From assembly GCA_024509875.1 (NCBI GenBank), contig JAMPIV010019862.1, forward strand, positions 186,001 through 250,000: a DNA stretch of 64,000 nucleotides, in the 5' to 3' direction. Under the pieces are notes generated by a model. It searched no databases. It was not told where the DNA came from and saw only the letters and a list, made by a program, of their open reading frames with translations. A program made the translations under genes and the position numbers. Origin of the DNA: Oreohelix idahoensis (Eukaryota; Mollusca; Gastropoda; Stylommatophora; Oreohelicidae). Of the stretch, positions 42,836-53,975 are shown in pieces (the first letter of the stretch is position 1; the number at the start of each line of letters is the position of its first letter).

Positions 42836-45800
42836 ACCAGCCCGTGCAGTGGTGGTTCATGAATCATCAATAAGTGTCACGTAGGTCTTTATGTCATTAA
42901 ATTACCTACATCTTCTTCCTATTCTCTCACCCTAATCCTTTCATTTATATTCTTTCCATGCTTGTTTTTTTCCCTGTAGTTTATTTTTCGCATCACTCGG
43001 TTTGCGAAAAATATTTTCTTCAGTATGGTTTTTTAAACTTTTACCTGTTTTTTTTCTTTCAAAACTGAGAATCGCGCTAGGACGATATTACGTAGATGTC
43101 AGGGCTGCAGGGCGTCAGAAGGCGTGATAAGTCGGTTCGCTGAACATAGGACGTAGCAAATCGTCTACATTCTCACCGAGCGCGCGAGTTTCTTCTCGGC
43201 ATAAGTCCCGGTGAGGTGTGATACTTTACATCTGCACCGGTCAGTATTCAGACATTTGTCTGAAAAATCCCCAAACTGACACGGCGCTCACTGTGCTGGC
43301 CATGTAGGTCCCAGCCTGTAGTGTGAAAAACTGAAAACTGCCCTGCATTGGAGACAGGTTGTCTGAGATTTTGAAACTGACACGCGTACAGCTCTTGGTC
43401 AGTGGGTGGCAGTCAGTCACGACATGAGTTAGGTGTGACACGAAATCGTTTAAGCCGGAAAGGGGAGAGCATTTCGTTCTACGAAAATAAAAGTCCATCC
43501 TTTGGTCTGTGGTTAAAAATAATATTAAACCCACATATATTTGAAACTATTTCATTTCATCAGTATTTTTGCAGTTAGACTAGAACAACCTTCGTTTCGA
43601 TTTCCTAAATAATCTCTGTAAATAGAGATGGCCTTAGTTTGGTCGAAGTGGGTTTAACCTTAGTAATTCTTGGTTGAGGTATATTAATAGTGGTATTATA
43701 TTATATGTAATAGTTCTAGTTTTTGTAGAAGTGATTTAGTGTTTTAAATCGCCGATTCATTTTAAACTAGTTCTGTGTGTGCAGAGTGAATATTTTTGAT
43801 AAGTTTGTTATTTCTTAGAGATCGTCGAGTTGCATTGGAAATAACCAAAATAAAATTATATTTTTAGCTTACTAAACTTACAAAAGTAAGTCGTTTCCCC
43901 TTACCGTAAATACTGTGAAGAGATTGGAAATTATGCCATTCTATCTAAGCTGTCTTCTTTTGCCTAGTGATTTAGTGTTCCGAAAATTTCAAAGATTCTG
44001 ATGTTGTACTCACATATAGCGAACTATTTCCTGGAAGTTTCTAGATCACCTAGGCAGATGTGAGCAAGATGTGATAAATGAAGCCTAAGTTCTTTCCCAG
44101 TTCAAATAATGTGAACATGACATATTCGAAATCTTTATATGGGTGCTCAAAAACTATATTTGGTGGCATCTACTAACGGATAGATTCAGGGCCTTGAAAA
44201 TCCCGCAGGCGTCTAATATGAAAAAGGGCATATTGACCTAACTTATAACCTGTTTACATTCCCCCACTTTTTGATACGGGGGTTAAACACATTGGTAGCT
44301 GAAATAAGTGTCTAATTTAACTGGTAAAATACTCAGTCGAATACTGTTTTAATAACTAACTTATAAATGCTAGAGGCTTACATTTGGCACTGTGTTACAC
44401 GGACAAATACGAAGATTAGTCCTAAATTCCTGATGATTGATTTTTATACTATAACGCCCTTTATGGGAAGTTTTAATTAAAGTCAAGCGGTCAGCTGTAA
44501 GGGCTTGCTATTTTAAAATGTAAGTTTAATATGTGAGTACATATTGTAAATTTGGAGAATATAAATATATTTTAATGATATTATATCGCGTATCTGTAAG
44601 ATTTATTATATTGATAAACTTGCCCAGTGTCGATAGTGGTAACCCAAATTGCCAGCCGATTTTTAGTAACCTGAGAGACATATTTTGAGAAGCATAGACA
44701 TTTCCATCTTTAACCACGTGGGTTTTCTTTGTTTCAAGTAACACTGGATCTGACAGTTGCATATGCCATCAGAGAGAGACAGTAATAACAATCCCACTAA
44801 CGGTTTCTAAAGACCTAGAAAAATATAATATTGGGCTTTTGAGGCCAGTTCAAATTGCTTCACAAATTTTAAATGTACATGCTGCCTGGCGGCGAGAATA
44901 TTTACAAGAAACATTTAAACCATCCCGACAAGAGATTGTGACTAGTATTGTGGTGACAAAATATAGTACCTTCGAAAGTATAGACAACCATCCTGACATC
45001 CCCCCTTAAATTCTATGGAAAACCAAAGCTAATGACATTGTGCAAGAAGGGCTAACTTTAGTGCCTGGACAATATTTTACTGTGACTTAATCAGACATTC
45101 GAAAAATTAGAACACCCAGGAATCGTTCCCTGAGAGTTTAGTACGTCTTTTTGGAAACTGGGGATTTCTTGGTCAAGGACTGCATTTTCGGGTCTGTGTG
45201 AAGGTCCTAGAATTGAGTATGTTCCCAGAGGCAGCGAGCAAAGTTGTGAGTATAACTGCAAGGGCCATGGCTGGATGAATGAGAGTACACAGGTCTGAGT
45301 GTTATTTTACCGATGTATTATCGTCACCCACATTTACTGTCTTAATTCTTTTTGTTTAACCTGCAGAATTTGTTACTATTTGCTAGAGTTTCTTTACTTC
45401 TTAGGTTAAATCAGATTTTTATCAACTCTGTGCATACATTTACGAGAAAAGAAGAAAAACTCTTAGCCTAAACCCTACGTATCTATAACTCTTTGGGCCA
45501 TCATCTGTTCTCTTAACGGGGCTGTGGGCTAAACCTAGAGCTAAGATCATAACGGGGATATCATCCTTGTAGCATTTTCTTGAATTGTATGACTATTTGT
45601 ATATGTTTTTTTTTTCCTTGATGTATTTTTGGTGTTGTGAGAAGATTTTTTTTGATGATAATAATAAAAATCTCTCTCTTGAACTAAATCAGTGCGTTGG
45701 TCAGCTCGTTCAAATACATATAAATTCATTGTGATAGATTCCCACGTCTGTGTGTTTACCTGTCGTCATGTGTATGTGCGTGCCCGTGAGTAGATAGAGA

Positions 45801-46683
45801 TATATTAATATATATATCTGTGTGTAGACTGTCTGACGCCTTTAAAAGCGGTCGTAGAAGATAGGTGAGAGAGAGAAGATTATCTCGATTCTCAAAGACA
45901 GCTTCTTTATCACATTCTATCATCTCACGTGTGGGAAATTCTATTGTGGGTTTTTTTTTTCACCAGCTCTCACTGTGACTATCACTCATTCCAACCTATT
46001 CTGAAGGGACCAACCCTAGTCTTAATACTCCTATCTAAAATCTACGACAATAAGATATACGATACCTTGAGTACAGACTCGCGAACATGTCGTTAACCTC
46101 ATATGACAACGTGTTTCAAAAGTAACAATTCATTACTTTATCAGAAAGTAATCTCTTGTCTGTGTCTGTCTATCAGTTGTCTTCCCGTATTCCAAGCTTT
46201 GGTGATGCGCGCACACGTCTTATCGGTGATTAGGCAGATAGCGCTTGGCGATGTACGTGTTAATCCGTAGCGGCCAAGCTTGGTACAAGGGAATGTTACC
46301 TACCTGCCTCTCGTAATTATTATCTCTACCTCTCCTTGTAAATGTGAGGTGTTCATCATCACAAGGAGTGTCAGATAACAGACACGACACAATATACTGA
46401 AATTAGTGAAAGAATACCTGAAAATATAAACTATCTGCCACATAGTATAGAAAGAAAGTGCGACAATTGAAAGCACGCAATAAAATCAGTACCACAAATG
46501 CACTGATACTGCCGTAGTGACGCAGAGATCGATAGGGGTCTCCCCATTCTGTCACAGCAAACAGGGATATTTGGTCCACTGTTATCACTCATTTTATGAT
46601 GGAAGATATAATCCATGTAAATCTAGTTCTTTTTCACCCACCTGCTCAAACTATTCTGTCCATTGTTTTACTTTTTAATTAAT
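42836..46683. other. Long stretch without a firm gene call
   Basis: No LINE, LTR pair or host gene could be established. Two points are of note. A 71-codon open run at 44791-45006 (start IPLTVSKDLEKYNIG, end SIDNHPDIPP) has an amino-acid mix more like real protein than its surroundings but no recognised family. The segment at 44150-44275 shares phrases with 47560-47668. AATAAA-like signals with T-rich tracts near 45610-45680 could be an old LTR. Nothing else can be supported. Confidence 0.4.
44150..44275 (+). repeat. Dispersed repeat related to 47560-47668
   Basis: Shared order with the second copy: GGTGGCATCTA, GGATAGAT, CGCAGGCGT, AATATGAAAAAGGGC (the second copy has AATGATGAAAGGGCC), TAT-GACCTAACT, and a C-rich end (ATTCCCCCAC here, a 24-bp C run there). 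It could be the leader of a retroelement or a SINE tail. Confidence 0.5.
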
Positions 46684-47015
46684 GCTTACTTACTTACTTA
46701 CTTAGTCGTTCCCCTTCTATCGGGAGGTGTAGAAGTTTGGAAGAGAGAACGCCAGACTATCCTATCGGCTGTCTTCCTCCTGGCTTGATTCTATTCTAGT
46801 CCTCGGTCCTTCAAAGATTGTCTAATGTTGTCCTCCCAGCGGACTCTGGGTCGTCCTGGGGGTCTGGATCCCTGGCTCTTTGTTTCCCATGCTTGTCGTG
46901 GTAGCCGATCTTCTCCCATTCTGCAGACATGGTCAAACCATTTTAGTTGGGACTGTTTTTTAATTAATAACCATACATTTTTGCTGGAACAGTTACTCTT
47001 GCCTGTTTCATTCAC
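46684..47015 (-). pseudogene. Non-LTR retrotransposon (L-H), extreme 3' end
   Basis: The minus-strand frame 46791-47015 includes KKQSQLKWFDHVCRMGEDRL, a PRQAWETKSQG stretch, RPPGRPRVRWEDNIRQSL and KDRGLE, typical of the last part of a LINE reverse transcriptase protein. The 3' end has a repeated TAAGTAAGTAAG tail (plus-strand CTTACTTACTTACTTACTTA near 46686-46705). Everything upstream of the last 70 or so residues is missing. Confidence 0.75.
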
Positions 47016-47643
47016 TTTTTTTGGGCATTAACTGTTAAGTATGTTGAGCAGATTGGTTTACAGCGTGATAAAATATACAAGTATTCTGATGGCAAACGTG
47101 ATAAATCCAGAAGCTGGGACCCAACTGACATAAAGTGTATTATGATATGGAATGTGGCAATGACTTTGGTCAATTTTTCTCTTTTCAGGCGTTCATTCTT
47201 TCATCTTAATTTCTCACATTCATTTGCCTTCAACTTTCCACCTCAACCTCCTTTTCTTGGCATAATTTAATCCTTCACCTTCTTTATTTCCTTTTTTCAA
47301 ACATGGAGCTAAAATGTCAATTATTCTGTGCAAAAGATATTACGGCCTGTGAGGATCTATCAAAGAGCAGATTTTAATTATGCCTGTCTATGAAACCCCC
47401 TCTTTTGTCTATGCTATTACTCCAAACTAACCATCTTGTTTACTCACATTGCACATGGCCAGATTTCGCACCAGAGCAGAGAGCAGATGTGATTCCTCAC
47501 CTCGAAAATGGACAGGACTGCTAGTGAAATGCATGACATGTCATCAAAACTACCCAGTGGGTGGCATCTAGCTGAAGGATAGATCATGAATAAATCGCAG
47601 GCGTTAATGATGAAAGGGCCGTATTACCTAACTACGGCTACAT
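47016..47643. other. Intergenic stretch
   Basis: No gene recognised. It contains the second copy of the dispersed repeat described at 44150, from about 47560 up to the poly-C run. Confidence 0.45.
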
Positions 47644-47667
47644 CCCCCCCCCCCCCCCCCCCCCCCC
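47644..47667. repeat. Poly-C run, 24 bp
   Basis: An uninterrupted C run at the end of the dispersed repeat. The other copy has only five Cs at this place. Confidence 0.97.
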
Positions 47668-47875
47668 AATTGGTTCGAGAAAGGTAACACTGGGACAGAA
47701 ATGTGTGGATAGATAATAGCAAACATCAAAATATGGTCACTTTTCACTTCACTTCACACAAAAAAAAGTTAAAAGAGTGCTATTCTTGCATTCAAACGCC
47801 CTCCGTTTGAAAGCAGCTAACAAAACAAATTTGACTCAAGTCCAGTTAAGTAAATATGCTATTTACATATGTGTG

Positions 47876-47877
<2 letters not shown>

Positions 47878-47944
<67 letters not shown>
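47878..47944. repeat. (AT)n microsatellite left of the Gypsy element
   Basis: About 33 AT units followed by a T run. It lies 110 bp before the left LTR. Confidence 0.97.
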
Positions 47945-47953
<9 letters not shown>

Positions 47954-48054
47954 TCTTAACCAGCAGCACTTGGGCTTTCAGCCCTTCGGCCCAATGACAT
48001 GTCATTGCGAGGCTGGGGAACCTGAGGACTTTCCTTCCAACCCGGTCAGGAGCT

Positions 48055-48290
48055 TGTTGATATGTACTGTTGTGTGTAGTAAATATTATTAAATATAATG
48101 AGATTTGGCTGGCTGTCATACATTACATATTATGAAGCATAATCACTAAGCCGGAACACACAGGATACAAACTCGACATGTTTAATTCGCCATCTTAGAC
48201 GTAGGAAGTAGTAAGAAGAGTTCCCATAAGGGCAAGTAACTCTAGTGGGAAACAAACTATACATCGAAACAGATATATACAACATCAACA
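48055..48290 (-). repeat. 3' LTR of the Gypsy element
   Basis: TGTTGATATG...ACATCAACA with six-base perfect inverted ends. Nearly identical to 52277-52512. Confidence 0.95.
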
Positions 48291-48304
48291 TCCCCCCTTT
48301 TTTC
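48291..48304 (-). promoter_or_regulatory. Polypurine tract
   Basis: On the minus strand AAAAAAGGGGGGA lies immediately before the TG of the 3' LTR, the primer for plus-strand synthesis. Confidence 0.9.
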
Positions 48305-48321
48305 TGAGTGAACAAAGTCAT

Positions 48322-51154
48322 TCACCCAAGAGGGTTTCTTGCGATCTCTTTGAGGTCTCTTGGGCTAGATGGTAGGAGAGAATGTTCTTTGCCAGCTTTC
48401 CCAGGACTAGAAGTAGCTGGAGTTGAAGGATCAACTTCTGGAGGATTGGAACTGTTCACTACACTAGTGTTCTCCATGTCTGGCAAAGCAACCTGTTGCT
48501 CGGGTAGACCTGGAGAGGAGAAATCAGTTTCCAAGTCCGCGGGATCAGGTGTGAGCTGGTGAGACAACTTGGGCAGATAGATCATGAGCCGTTTTATCAT
48601 GATACGTCTTCACTGGTCTGTCTCTCTTGCCTCTACTTTCAATAACTCTACTGTGAGATGCAACGGGTTTCACTGCAGAAGCTATCAGCGTACGCAGTTT
48701 CCTGTTGAACAGTATTTCTGCTGGACTTTGATCAAACCCTTGTCTCGGCGTATTACGAAGTTCAAGTAGTGCCTCATATGCATCTGTATTATTTTGAACA
48801 GTCTTTCTCATCATACCCTTGATGAGTTTCACAGCAGATTCAGCTAATTTGTTGGCTTTATGGTGACCTGGTGCTGATTTAACATGAAATATTCCCCATC
48901 TAGCAGTAAATGATCTGAACTGTGCAGACGTAAACTGAGTACCTTGGTCAGATACAATAACTTTAGGAACACCATAACGAGCAAAATGAGACTTCAATTT
49001 CCTGATGACTAACTGTGCTGTCATTGTAGGTAGAAAGTCTACTTCAATGAAGTTGGAGAAGTAGTCAATCAGGACTAAATAATATCGGCCTTCTATAATA
49101 AAGATGTCAGTGCCAACTTTCTCCCAGGGTGATAAACCTCTTGAGTGTTGGTTTAAAGGTTCTTTAGTATTCCTTGCCTTCGTTTCTTGACATTCTGGAC
49201 AACTGTCAGCTATCTGTCGAATCTCAGCCGTCATGCCGATCCAAAACAGACAACTTCTGGCCCGGCGCATCATGCTGTCAAATGCAAGATGAGCAGCGTG
49301 TAGCTTCTGCTTGATTTCAGGCCTCAGTGCTTTTGGGATAAGAATACGCTTTCCTTTAAGTATTATGCCTTGTTCTGTTGTCAGAGTTTCACGAATGTCA
49401 AAATAAGGCATAAGCTCAGCTGGTACATCAGACTTTTTCGTAGGCCACCCATGCAAAATGGTCGACTTCAACCTCTGAAGCACGCTGTCTTTGAGAGTTT
49501 CAGCTTTAATCTTTTCCATCATCACATCTGGTATTTCAGGTAATCTTACAGGTGCATCAGCTCCTGCATTGCTCTCTCTATCAGCTAAGGAATCCAATGT
49601 GACATTATGAATTCTAACTCTGGACAGTGTGTCGGCTATAAGAAGATCTGAACCTTGTACCCATTGGAATTCAAAGTCATATCGATGGCTGCGCATCGAT
49701 AAATTCTGCAGTCTTCGAGGAATTTGACCCAGAGGTTTCTTCACGATGGCTGCCAAAGGTTTATGGTCGTTGATGACTGTAACTTTCCTTCCATAAGTGT
49801 ACTGGTCAAAGCGTTCCAAACCATATACAACGGCTAAGAGTTCCTTCTCAATTTGAGCCCAGCGTTGTTCTGTTTCAGTTAGAGCTCTAGAAGCAAACTC
49901 TATTGGCTGACCATTTTGTAGGAGGACAGCCCCAAGTCCATAGCTGCTACTATCAACTTGAATACACAAAGATTCATCAGGATCATAGTATGCGAGTACT
50001 GGAGTAGAAGTAATCAGTTTCTTGACACTCTTGAAAGCTTGTTCACATTCAGCAGACCAGATAAAGGGAATATCCTTACGTGTAAGTTCTCTTATTGGAT
50101 GAAGAACTTCTGAAAGATTGTTGAGAAACTTTGCTAGATACTGTATCATGCCGCAAAATCTGCGAACCTCATGATAGTCCTTGGGAACGGGCATGTTTAG
50201 TATTGTCTCAACCTTTTTCTTGTCTGGTTCAACACCTCGAGCAGTAATAAGGTGACCCATGAAGGTAATTTCTTCTTTCTTCTCTTGAGCTTTAGCGTCA
50301 TTCAGTTTAATGCCTTTCTCTTTACACCTATGTTTCAGTGCTTTGAGCTTCAGATCATGGTCCTTAATTGCTTGCTGTCTGTTTGATCCACAACCTGCAA
50401 TAACTATGTCATCAGCAACATTGATGCAACCATGAAGACCTTCAAGAGCTTGTGCTAGATGCCTCTGGAAAATTTCACTGCTTACATTCAAGCCAAATGG
50501 TAATCTAGACCATCTGAACCTACCATAAGGTGTAATCATTGTTGTAAGTTTACTAGACTTCTCATCAAGTTTGATATGCCAGAATGCTTCCTTGATATCC
50601 AGCTTTGTGAAAATCTTGACATTATTGAGTTCAGGCAATACATCATCCAAAGTTGGTAATCTGTAATGCTCCCTCTGCAAAGCCTCATTCAGGGGTCTAG
50701 AATCAATGCATATTCTTAAAGAACCATCAGACTTTTCAACAACAGCCATTTGGTTAACCCATTCAGTCGGTTCCTCTACTGGTATTAATATACCTCTGTT
50801 CATTAGATTTTGAAGCTCTGACTTTACCTTGCTCTTAAGTGAAAATGGTATTTTTCTGCACGGCAGTGCCTTTGGACGAATATTAGGATAAATATGCAAC
50901 ACAGCTTCACCCAGGACACCTAGATGGTTATCAGAGTTATGATCATTATCTGAACTGTCAGTAGCCACCTTAGCAATAAATTTGTTTGTGTTGACTGTCA
51001 CAAACTGTAGATCCTGCAGTGTGTTGTTGCCCAGCAAACATGTGAATCTATTTTTCACAACAGTAAACCTTATATTGTGTTTTGTCCCTGTCTTAGGATT
51101 CTCAGCAGTTAATAGAACTTCTCCCAGTGGAGTCATCTTAGTACCATTCCACAT
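48322..51154 (-). CDS. pol: pol polyprotein: protease end, reverse transcriptase, RNase H, integrase
   Basis: The main frame is 48545-51154, 869 codons. Residues 1-60 are the C-terminal side of the protease. RT spans about 100-300, with FTKLDIKEAF (catalytic Asp 186) and VADDIVIAG (Asp 248 and 249; Val replaces the usual Tyr). RNase H has VDSSSYGLGAVL (Asp 401), EKELLAVVYGLERF (Glu 438) and INDHKPL (Asp 463). Integrase has the zinc motif HAAHLAF...CPECQ (His 619 and 622, Cys 652 and 655) and the triad Asp 683, Asp 736 (VSDQGTQFTS) and Glu 772. Near 48570 the frame shifts, and the last 75 or so residues continue in the neighbouring frame to 48322 (end IARNPLG), just before the polypurine tract. 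The GPY/F module usually found at the integrase end is not visible. All catalytic residues are present. Confidence 0.9.
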
Positions 51155-52169
51155 AACAAGCCTGTTTTGTGGGTAACAGTTGTTCTTGCATCACAAAGCG
51201 TTGACAGATTTTATTCACATCAGCTGCTGTGTCTAACTGGAATTTTACCATTTTTCCATTGACAATGAGTTGTGCAGACGTACAAGCTTTGCTAGATTTC
51301 ACACAATAAAGAAAAACTTCAGAATCTTCCACTGACTCTGTGTGAACAGTATGAACTTTCTTGCATTTAACTTTGAAATGGTTTCTTCCCCCACAATTTG
51401 AACAAAACTTCCCCCATGCAGGACACTTTTTCTTAATTAATAGATGTTTCTGTCCGCAGTAATGATACTCCTTTCTAGGTTCAAAGTACCCACTGTCAGT
51501 GTTACTTTGACAGGCTTTACCAGCAGCATGCCCAGTGTCTCTCTTGGGAGGTTTATGGTTGAGTGATTTTTTCTGTACCTTTTCAACCCTTGCTTCAGAA
51601 GGTTGTACTGTATTACTCATCTCTCTTATGTCGTTTCCAGTTTGCTCGAAGACTCTGCATATGTGAATGGCTTTCTTTACATCGAGATCAGCTTCTCTCA
51701 AGAGTTTCTCTTGTAACCTTTTGTTGACAGTAAAGACAATTTTGTCTCTTATCATACGATCCTTGTCGTTAAAGTTGCACAAATCTGCCTTAGTTCTCAG
51801 CTCAGTTAAAAAGGAATTAAAGGGCTCTTGAAGAGGTGTGTTCCAGAATCTGAACATATGTAATACTTCATTGCTTCGTGAGCTGCAATGGTTCTGGAGC
51901 AAATCGAGAATTTTACTAGGATTAGAGTGGTCTCCTTCCTCTGCAAGTTGATCAAAAACTTCAACAGCTTGAGGTCCAGCACAGTGTAGAATAATTGCCT
52001 GCCGAACAGGATCAGGTTTAGAGGCCACTTCTGCTGCATCCATATATAGTTCTAACTGTCGTCTCCATTTACGAAATGTGTCTGGTTCGACGTTATTTAT
52101 GTCTAGGCAGGGTGGTAACCGAAATAAGGGCCGTTCTACCATGACGAAATGTCTAATAATGGTATGCAA
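51138..52169 (-). CDS. gag: gag, with the start of the protease
   Basis: 343 codons; the Met at residue 10 (52142, MVERPLFRLPP) is a likelier start than the first. Residues 30-170 form a helical capsid-like domain (FRKWRRQLELYMDAAE, LLQNHCSSRSNEVLHMFRFW, LTELRTKADLCNF). The nucleocapsid has one intact zinc knuckle, CSNCGGRNHFKVKC (256-269). An upstream knuckle (YHYCGQKHLLIKKKC) has lost its first Cys. The protease active site begins in this frame as FQLDTAADVNK, with DTAA where the family usually has DTGA. The stop at 51138 lies 17 bp beyond the start of the pol frame, which is in +1, so the protease is split between two frames. Confidence 0.88.
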   Translation of the reverse strand: MHTIIRHFVMVERPLFRLPPCLDINNVEPDTFRKWRRQLELYMDAAEVASKPDPVRQAIILHCAGPQAVEVFDQLAEEGDHSNPSKILDLLQNHCSSRSNEVLHMFRFWNTPLQEPFNSFLTELRTKADLCNFNDKDRMIRDKIVFTVNKRLQEKLLREADLDVKKAIHICRVFEQTGNDIREMSNTVQPSEARVEKVQKKSLNHKPPKRDTGHAAGKACQSNTDSGYFEPRKEYHYCGQKHLLIKKKCPAWGKFCSNCGGRNHFKVKCKKVHTVHTESVEDSEVFLYCVKSSKACTSAQLIVNGKMVKFQLDTAADVNKICQRFVMQEQLLPTKQACYVEWY

Positions 52170-52262
52170 GCAATAACCCGTAATCTCACCTCAAGCCTAA
52201 TGACATTCAGCACACGTGTTACAAGATATTCAGCAGAATAGTCCGAATTCTGTAGAAATAAA

Positions 52263-52276
52263 CACCGCTGCCACCA
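52263..52276 (-). promoter_or_regulatory. Primer binding site (tRNA-Leu)
   Basis: On the minus strand TGGTGGCAGCGGTG follows the LTR end directly. It is complementary over 14 bases to the CACCGCTGCCACCA end of animal tRNA-Leu. Confidence 0.88.
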
Positions 52277-52507
52277 TGTTGATATGTACTGTTATGTGTA
52301 GTAAATATTATTAAATATAATGAGACGTGGCTGGCTGTCATACATTACATATTATAAAGCATAATCACTAAGCCGGAACACACAGGATACAAACTCGACA
52401 TGTTTAATTCGCCATCTTAGAAGTAGGAAGTAGTAAGAAGAGTTCCCATAAGGGCAAGTAACTCTAGTGGGAAACAAACTAAACATCGAAACAGATATAT
52501 ACAACAT

Positions 52508-52512
<5 letters not shown>
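52277..52512 (-). repeat. 5' LTR of the Gypsy element
   Basis: Same length and ends as 48055-48290, with about six differences. Confidence 0.95.
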
Positions 52513-52585
<73 letters not shown>

Positions 52586-52587
52586 GA
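52513..52587. repeat. (AT)n then (AC)n microsatellite
   Basis: About 28 AT units start at the very end of the Gypsy LTR, followed by about 9 AC units. Confidence 0.97.
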
Positions 52588-52639
52588 GAAGGGGTATGGG
52601 GCAATATCCGATCGATTCATATTCAATCAATCAGTAAAT

Positions 52640-53975
52640 ACAAATTAGCTCCACGAGGAGCATAGGCTTTCAACAAACACATGCCAGATACTTTTGACGC
52701 AGCTATCAGCTCAAAGTCTTTTCATTTCTTCGTCATTATTGTCATTTCTATCTCCAGTTCTATTATCTATTTGTTCTTTGGTCTACCCCTTCTTCTCTTG
52801 CCCTGCAGATTCCAGAGCAAGGACTGTTGTTAAATTGTATCAACAGGTTTTCTCAGTGTGTGTCAAACCCATTGCCTTTGCACTCTTCTCATCTCTTGTT
52901 GCACTGGTACTTGTATGGTTCTTGTCATCGGTTCCACGTTGGTAACCTTGTCATACCATTTTAATCCTTCTATTCTTCGCAAGCACTCATTTATGAAAGT
53001 CTGTTGCTTTTTAGTTGTTGTTTTTGTTGTTCTCCATGTTTCAGAGCCATACAATAGGACTGACTTCACATTTGAGTTGAAGATTCTTATTTTTATGTTG
53101 GACCCGATTTCTTTTGATCTCCATTTATTTCACAATGCAATGAAAGCTCCGCTTGCTTTCTGTATTCTTATTTTGATATCACTGACTGTCCCTCCAACTT
53201 TGTTTATATTGCTGCCAAGATATGTGTACAATTCTACATCTTGTAGTGGTGTTTCTTCAAGCTCAACCCTGTTATCATTTCCTGCATTTATTCTCATTAT
53301 TTTTGTCTTTTCCCTGTGTATTTTCAGACCCAATTGCTGTGACCTCTCATTTAGTGTTTTCATTTTGTCCTGCATCTGATTACGGTTATGAGACAGAAGA
53401 GCCAAGTCATCAGCAAAATCTAGATCATCTACCTGTTTAGTTAGATTTCACTGGATTCCTTTTCTGTTGTGAGTCGTTGATGTTCCATAACCCCGTCTAC
53501 TGCTAGTAAGAAAAGAAATGGAGACAAGAGGCATCCCTCTCGCACTCCCGATCTTATCTCAAATGGTTCTGTAAGTTGTCCTTCATGAACAACTCTGCAT
53601 GTCATGTCTTCATGTGTTTTCTTTATTAAATAAATGATCTTCAGGGGAACTCCATAATGCGTCATCATTTTCCAAAGTGATTCTCTGTCTACACTGTCAA
53701 ATGCCTTTTCGTAGTCCACAAATGCAATGTATATTGGTGAATTCCATTCCAGACTTTGTTCAACTATTGTTCTCAAAGTGGCTATCTGGTCTGTACAGGA
53801 TCTGTTTTGTCGAAAACCTGCTTGTTCATCTCTCAGTTCTTGTCTATGGACTCTTTTAATCTCTCGAGGATGATCCTGTTTAATAGTTTTCCTGGCACTG
53901 ATAGTAACATTATTCCTCTATAATTTGTGCACTCTTGAAAATTTCCCTTCTTAGGCAGCTTATTGGTCAATATTA
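52640..53975 (-). pseudogene. L-D LINE, RT region, broken
   Basis: Minus strand, from KLPKKGN and the NYRGIM block (near 53965) through QAGFRQNRSCTDQ, FVDYEKAFDSVDRESLW, GVREGCLLSPFLF, a frame change near 53430, MALLSHNRNQMQDK, YTYLGSNINKVGGT, VLLYGSETWRTTKTTT and CLRRIEGLKWYDKVTN to a decayed 3' end near 52640. The catalytic FADD lies across the frame break at about 53405-53425. It is 5'-truncated, and stops separate at least three frames. Confidence 0.85.

Larger units (their letters stand above)
48055..52512 (-). mobile_element. Ty3/Gypsy-type LTR retrotransposon, complete layout
   Basis: 4458 bp on the minus strand: 5' LTR 52277-52512, primer site, gag, pol, polypurine tract, 3' LTR 48055-48290. 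The LTRs are 236 bp each and differ at about six positions (roughly 97.5% identical), indicating a fairly recent insertion. Pol order is protease, RT, RNase H, integrase, which defines the Ty3 order. There is no env. No target duplication is seen (GAGCT on the left, TATAT on the right), and the right end abuts an (AT)n array. Confidence 0.93.
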
